Below, one piece after another: positions 7,690 to 11,452 of a stretch of DNA of 11,452 nucleotides. Location: the NCBI GenBank assembly GCA_945907055.1, contig CAMDSG010000043.1:1-11452 (forward strand), written 5' to 3'. Position 1 is the stretch's first letter; each line of letters begins with the position of its first letter. The DNA comes from Bifidobacterium breve (lineage in GTDB: Bacteria > Actinomycetota > Acidimicrobiia > IMCC26256). Both the position numbers and the translations under genes were made by a program. A model generated the notes under the pieces. The model was given only the letters and a program-made list of their open reading frames with translations, was not told where the DNA came from and did no database searches.

Positions 7690-7759
7690 AGATACACCTT
7701 ATGCCGAGACGCTCCCCAGAGTGACAGGTATTGGGCTATTGCGGCGCAGCTGCGCGCGG

Positions 7760-7787
7760 GTAGCGATCAGGAGAGAGTGGTCGCTAC
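7760..7787. other. Inverted repeat overlapping the amidase stop codon
   Basis: GTAGCGA (7760-7766) and TCGCTAC (7781-7787) pair perfectly around a 14-base interior that can extend the stem slightly. The right arm contains the amidase stop codon (7784-7786). A second 12-bp palindrome, GCGCAGCTGCGC, follows at 7744-7755 in the direction of minus-strand transcription. There is no U-tract, so this may be an mRNA 3' stabiliser or attenuator between the amidase and the zinc-ribbon gene rather than a standard terminator. Confidence 0.4.
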
Positions 7788-9178
7788 GACGGACTGCCGG
7801 GTGCGGTTAGTGGCCACGGGCGAGAGCGTTCGAATGCGAGCGCCATATCGAGGAGCCACTGCTCGCGATGGTGCGGTGCGAGAACTTGTAGACCAACTGG
7901 TAGCCCTCTTACGAGGCCAGTCGGGATGCTCACCGCAGGGTTTCCATAGATGTTGGCAGGGATAGTAAGCGCACCGTTGTTGCCGAGACCGACGGGCTTG
8001 CCGTCAACAACTTCGGGTAGCGGGCCGTGAGACCCGAATGCAACATCTGGGTTCGTCGAGGCGAATACAAAATCGACTTGATCAAATACATCGGCCATGC
8101 ATTCGTTCATCCGAACCCGCTGCGACTCAATGCGCCCGCGGGTCTCGATGTTGTACATCGACTTGCCAAGTTCCAAACCGAACGCAATCTGGGGTGTTAG
8201 ATCCTCTGCACATGCAGGGTATTTATCTCCGAGTCGCATTAACAATTCGCCCATCCCGGAGAGTGCCCATTCGTAGGAGAGCTCTGGCACCCTAAAGTCA
8301 ATATCAACAATCTCAAGGCCAATTTCGGAGGCGAGCCACTCTGCGGCTTCTTGAACTTGATCCGATACATCGCTAGCGACACTCGCACGGCCGAGATCTA
8401 TCGAGATTGCACACTTCTTGCCGCGAAGAGACTCGAGGTGTGAACCTAGATCTGACTCCCATCCCTCGACACGTAAAAGACTGTACGGGTCACGCGAATC
8501 GAAGCCATTTGTAACGTCGAAGAACCTCGCTATGTCGCGCACGGAGCGCGAGAGGCATCCACTAACTGCAGTCAACGAGGCCATGACCATCTTCGGGCCT
8601 TTGGGGATACGCCCGTAGGTTCCCTTGAGCCCGGGAAGACCAGTAAATCCTGCAGGGATTCGAATAGATCCACCGCCGTCTCCGCCTGTCGCCATCGTGA
8701 CTATTCCCCCTGCAACCGCCGCAGCGGAGCCGCCTGAGGATCCCCCTGGAGTGTGGTCGGTATGCCATGGGTTATTTGTAGCGCCATTAAGTTTTGTGTA
8801 GGTGAGGTTCACGCCACCAAACTCACTGGAGGTTGTGAGCCCGAATGGAATTGCTCCTGCGTCACGAAGTCTCGCGACCTTCGTCGAGTCGTAATCGGCC
8901 ACTTCATCTCGCAGCGGCACGCTTGCCTCTGTCATTGGCCAGCCCTTAACGGCGTCCAACTCTTTGACACCGATCGGGACTCCACCAAAAGGAAGAGACA
9001 CATCAGCAACGGAGGCTGCGGCGCGAGCGGCGTCAGCATCTAAGAATGAGAATGCGTTGAGAGACGATGCTGCAACTGCGGCGAGCGTCGACTCGAGCTC
9101 AGCACTAGGGGAGTGATCCCCTGAGCGGAATGCATCAACTAGCGAACATGTATCTCCGGACCACGGTGCATCTGTCAT
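7784..9178 (-). CDS. Amidase-signature family hydrolase
   Basis: A 464-residue enzyme of the amidase signature family, which hydrolyses carboxamides through a Ser-cisSer-Lys triad. All three residues are visible: Lys72 in GVKEL, cis-Ser147 in the Gly/Ser-rich [15 protein letters not shown] loop (144-158), and nucleophile Ser171 in [13 protein letters not shown]. Length is normal for the family and no truncation is seen. It lacks GatB or GatC neighbours, so it is more likely a stand-alone amidase than the GatA subunit of tRNA amidotransferase. The natural substrate is unknown. ATG 9178 has no convincing ribosome site, so initiation may be weak or coupled. The preceding gene ends 77 bases upstream on the same strand, and the zinc-ribbon gene follows 94 bases after it. 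Confidence 0.93.
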   Translation of the reverse strand: MTDAPWSGDTCSLVDAFRSGDHSPSAELESTLAAVAASSLNAFSFLDADAARAAASVADVSLPFGGVPIGVKELDAVKGWPMTEASVPLRDEVADYDSTKVARLRDAGAIPFGLTTSSEFGGVNLTYTKLNGATNNPWHTDHTPGGSSGGSAAAVAGGIVTMATGGDGGGSIRIPAGFTGLPGLKGTYGRIPKGPKMVMASLTAVSGCLSRSVRDIARFFDVTNGFDSRDPYSLLRVEGWESDLGSHLESLRGKKCAISIDLGRASVASDVSDQVQEAAEWLASEIGLEIVDIDFRVPELSYEWALSGMGELLMRLGDKYPACAEDLTPQIAFGLELGKSMYNIETRGRIESQRVRMNECMADVFDQVDFVFASTNPDVAFGSHGPLPEVVDGKPVGLGNNGALTIPANIYGNPAVSIPTGLVRGLPVGLQVLAPHHREQWLLDMALAFERSRPWPLTAPGSPS

Positions 9179-9255
9179 GGGCGGATGTTAGGCCGAATAG
9201 CCACAATCATGTTTTATCGGGTAGCGGTGGGGGTAACTCCGTCTATGTGCTGGGT

Positions 9256-9978
9256 TCAGCCACCGAACATTGTTCGCCACTGCTCAAGGGTTGGGAGTCG
9301 AAATACATAATTCGAGCTTCTGGTCTGCCCCATGGTCGCGTAGGAATCGGATGAGTACATGTGGCCCGGGTATAGGACGGTCTCATCTGGGAGTTTGCCA
9401 AGGCGCTGTGTGAGGCTTTCGTAGAGAGCATCGGAGTCTCCTCCGGGAAGATCGGTGCGCCCGCAGCCATCTAGAAAGAGAGTGTCGCCGGCGAGTAAGC
9501 AGCCATCAACAAGGAAGCACTGACTCCCTGGGGTGTGGCCTGGGGTATGTAGAAGAGATACCTCGATTGCTCCGATGGTGACCACGTCGCCGCCATCATG
9601 CTCGATCAGATCTGAGTCGGAGAGCCCGGTCATTCGCTTGACTCCCCATGCTTCTTCTCGCTGGACATGGAGCTTCGCCTCTACTCCATCCAATGCTAAA
9701 AGTTGCGCTGCTCCTTCGATCTCCCAACCCATCATCGATCCGCCGACATGATCCGGGTGGTAGTGGGTTGCGAGGGCTCCTGTGATCTTCATACCATCTA
9801 TACCGGCAATCTCGACCAGTTCCTGAACTCCATACGCTGGGTCAATGATCATCGCCTCGCCGGTCTCCCGATCGCCGACTAAGTAGACGAAGTTGACCAT
9901 CTGGCGTGCGATCTCGTTATCTACTGCAAAGTCACGCCCGGCTAGGAGCTGTCGAAAATAGAGGCGATTCTGAGTCAT
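9256..9978 (-). CDS. Metallo-beta-lactamase-fold hydrolase, ETHE1/persulfide dioxygenase-like
   Basis: A 240-residue cytoplasmic metallo-beta-lactamase-fold protein. The metal ligands are intact: HYHPDH at 72-77, His148 in HTPGHTPGS, Asp165 in LLAGDTLF and His206 in YPGHMY. The segment GCGRTDLPGG (171-180) resembles the CGRTDFQ motif of ETHE1-type persulfide dioxygenases more than the GCGRFFEG motif of glyoxalase II. In that family a mononuclear iron held by two His and one Asp oxidises glutathione persulfide to sulfite. Many actinobacterial relatives are annotated only as MBL-fold hydrolases, and a thioesterase role remains possible. There is no rhodanese domain and no sulfur gene next door. 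The start at 9978 lacks a clear ribosome site. It diverges from the molybdoenzyme gene, with 107 bases between the starts, and is probably the first gene of a unit with the amidase. Confidence 0.88.
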   Translation of the reverse strand: MTQNRLYFRQLLAGRDFAVDNEIARQMVNFVYLVGDRETGEAMIIDPAYGVQELVEIAGIDGMKITGALATHYHPDHVGGSMMGWEIEGAAQLLALDGVEAKLHVQREEAWGVKRMTGLSDSDLIEHDGGDVVTIGAIEVSLLHTPGHTPGSQCFLVDGCLLAGDTLFLDGCGRTDLPGGDSDALYESLTQRLGKLPDETVLYPGHMYSSDSYATMGQTRSSNYVFRLPTLEQWRTMFGG

Positions 9979-10010
9979 GGCTACGAGCGTACCGGCGCGA
10001 AGCCTGCAAG

Positions 10011-10039
10011 TTGCCTAACCTGAGGGGAGAGGTTTTAGA
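10011..10039 (+). promoter_or_regulatory. Weak candidate promoter for the molybdoenzyme gene
   Basis: TTGCCT (10011-10016) and TTTAGA (10034-10039) are separated by 17 bases in the divergent gap upstream of the start at 10086. Both boxes match the consensus only partly, so this is a suggestion. Confidence 0.25.
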
Positions 10040-10073
10040 TCGAGCCTCCAGAACCTTCTTTAGACAAGCCGAT

Positions 10074-10077
10074 GGAG
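10074..10077 (+). promoter_or_regulatory. Ribosome binding site for the molybdoenzyme gene
   Basis: GGAG stands 8 bases before ATG 10086 and fixes the start just ahead of the first cysteine of the iron-sulfur motif. Confidence 0.7.
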
Positions 10078-10085
10078 CCAGAAAT

Positions 10086-11452
10086 ATGCGTCAGATTGAG
10101 TACCGCACATGCCCGTTGTGTGAGGCCACATGTGGCCTTGAACTCCACATGGAGGGGAGTGATATCGCCCTCGTGCGTGGAGATAAAGAGGACGTCTTCT
10201 CGAACGGATACATCTGCCCCAAGGGCGCGGCCATAAAGGATCTCAATAGCGACCCCGATCGCCTCACCCGCCCGATCGTGCGACGCGGAAGCGAGTGGCA
10301 TGAGGTCTCGTGGGACGAGGCGTTCGCAGTTATCGCAGAGGGATTCAAGGGAGTTACTGAGCGTCATGGCAAGCAGGCCATCGGTGCGTATCTGGGTAAC
10401 CCATGCGCCCATAACTTGGCACCGATTATCTACAACAGAGTCTTGCTTCAAGCAATTGGCTCGACGAACGTATTCTCCGCGAGCACGGTTGACCAGATGC
10501 CAAAGCACGTCTCCTCGGGGTTGATGTTTGGTACTCCAATCTCAGTGCCGATCCCAGATATTGATCACACTGATTATTTGTTGATGCTCGGTGCTAATCC
10601 ATTTGCCTCCAACGGCAGCCTCATGACAGCACCAGATATGCCAGGGCGTCTTAGGGCCATGAAGGATCGTGGGGCTCGCTTTGTAGTCGTGGATCCAAGG
10701 CGTTCGAAGAGCGCGGAGGAGGCAGATGAGCATCTCTTTATTCGACCGGGTACGGACGCTCACTTTCTATTTGGAATTGTTAATACGATCTTTGCAAGTG
10801 GACGTGAGGACCTTGGCCGTGCCGACGGCCTTACTGATGGGATTGAAGACTTGCGGCGCCTCGCAGAGAGTTTTACTCCAGAGGCAGTTGCCCCGATCTG
10901 TGGAATCTCAGCAGAGACAATTCTGCGTATAACTAATGAGCTGCTAGATGCACCGACAGCAGCTGTCTACGGCCGCATCGGTACCTGTACTCAGGAGTAT
11001 GGAACCGTTGCGTCTTGGCTCGTTGATGTCGTCAACATTTTGACGGGGAATCTAGATAAGCCAGGCGGCGCTCTCTTCAACAAGCCAGCCGCAGGTAGCG
11101 CTAATACTGGCGGTGCCTCAGGAAAGGGTCGTGGATTCCGTACAGGGCGTCGCACGAGTCGCGTCGAAGGCCTTCCGGAGGTGCTCGGAGAGTTCCCGGT
11201 ATCGACGCTTGGGCCTGAGATTGACACACCAGGCGATGGGCAGATTCGCGCGATGCTCACAGTCGCTGGTAACCCGGTCGTCTCGACTCCAGACTCTGGT
11301 CGGCTTGACGCCTCGTTCGCCTCGCTTGAGTTCATGGTCTCTGTAGACATCTATCGCAATGAGACAACGCGACATGCTGATGTGATTCTTCCGCCGGGGG
11401 GTCTGCTGACCAAGGGCCACTACGACCTTGCGCTCTACTCCTTAGCAATTAG
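10086..11452 (+). CDS. Molybdopterin-dependent oxidoreductase, N-terminal 455 residues (runs off the window)
   Basis: The frame is open from ATG 10086 to the window end without a stop. The N-terminus carries a [4Fe-4S] motif, C9-x2-C12-x3-C16-x27-C44, followed by PKG, as in formate dehydrogenase, NapA and related Mo/W-bisPGD enzymes. Further family features are the MLGANP segment (167-172), a VVVDPRRS block (200-207) for cofactor binding, RPGTD at 220-224, a TGNLDKPGG-type block near residue 320, and AGNPVVS near 396-402. There is no twin-arginine signal, so it should act in the cytoplasm. At the position where formate dehydrogenase has Cys or Sec, this sequence reads STVDQMPK (133-140), giving Asp136 by my alignment. 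The substrate is therefore uncertain and the name formate dehydrogenase is not justified. Full-length relatives are around 700 residues or more, so about a third is missing. Confidence 0.92.
   Translation, partial: MRQIEYRTCPLCEATCGLELHMEGSDIALVRGDKEDVFSNGYICPKGAAIKDLNSDPDRLTRPIVRRGSEWHEVSWDEAFAVIAEGFKGVTERHGKQAIGAYLGNPCAHNLAPIIYNRVLLQAIGSTNVFSASTVDQMPKHVSSGLMFGTPISVPIPDIDHTDYLLMLGANPFASNGSLMTAPDMPGRLRAMKDRGARFVVVDPRRSKSAEEADEHLFIRPGTDAHFLFGIVNTIFASGREDLGRADGLTDGIEDLRRLAESFTPEAVAPICGISAETILRITNELLDAPTAAVYGRIGTCTQEYGTVASWLVDVVNILTGNLDKPGGALFNKPAAGSANTGGASGKGRGFRTGRRTSRVEGLPEVLGEFPVSTLGPEIDTPGDGQIRAMLTVAGNPVVSTPDSGRLDASFASLEFMVSVDIYRNETTRHADVILPPGGLLTKGHYDLALYSLAI

Noticed and set aside
7639..7965. 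108-residue open frame on the plus strand between the zinc-ribbon and amidase genes
   Set aside because: It overlaps both minus-strand genes in antisense, has no recognisable motif, and is best explained as a shadow frame.
10035..10508. 157-residue open frame on the minus strand
   Set aside because: It is antisense to the iron-sulfur and cofactor-binding region of the molybdoenzyme, which is well supported on the plus strand.
10086..11452. Naming the molybdoenzyme formate dehydrogenase
   Set aside because: There is no Cys or Sec at the expected active-site position and no formate dehydrogenase partner gene is visible, so only the superfamily name is supported.

Overview
The window looks like ordinary chromosomal metabolic DNA from an actinobacterium (Actinomycetota, perhaps an aquatic or Acidimicrobiia-like lineage; the rank below phylum is a guess). 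The reasons are moderate GC judged by eye, GTG starts at two well-supported genes, a lipoprotein binding protein with a Gly/Ser-rich linker after the lipid-modified Cys, and protein sequences resembling actinobacterial homologues. There is no phage, IS element, CRISPR array, tRNA or rRNA that I can recognise.

Layout. Positions 1-1514 (+) hold the last 20 codons of an ABC-transporter permease followed by its UgpB-like substrate-binding lipoprotein. This is the 3' end of an uptake operon closed by a strong hairpin at 1526-1570. Positions 1627-2967 (-) encode a secreted protein of unknown function with six cysteines. Upstream of it are three tandem 16-bp repeats and a perfect 18-bp palindrome (3079-3145). 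Positions 3205-4506 (-) encode citrate synthase, diverging across a 249-bp intergenic region from an unrecognised 346-residue protein (4756-5796, +). An NAD(P)-dependent aldehyde dehydrogenase follows at 5909-7336 (+). Its 3' flank contains two near-identical UUCG-loop terminators that share a 33-bp exact repeat and lie between convergent genes.

Positions 9978 down to 7495 (-) hold a probable three-gene unit: an ETHE1-like metallo-beta-lactamase-fold hydrolase, an amidase-signature enzyme and a 64-residue CxxC/CxxC zinc-ribbon-like protein. Diverging from it, a molybdopterin oxidoreductase with an N-terminal [4Fe-4S] motif starts at 10086 (+) and runs off the window end after about 455 codons.

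Functionally these are mostly independent units: uptake of a phosphorylated glycerol or sugar, TCA-cycle entry, aldehyde oxidation, amide and possibly persulfide/thioester hydrolysis, and a cytoplasmic Mo/W redox enzyme. I did not find a clearly new system. The best leads are the unknown secreted protein with its repeat/palindrome control region, the unassigned 346-residue protein, the duplicated terminators, and an apparent Asp at the expected Mo-ligand position of the molybdoenzyme.
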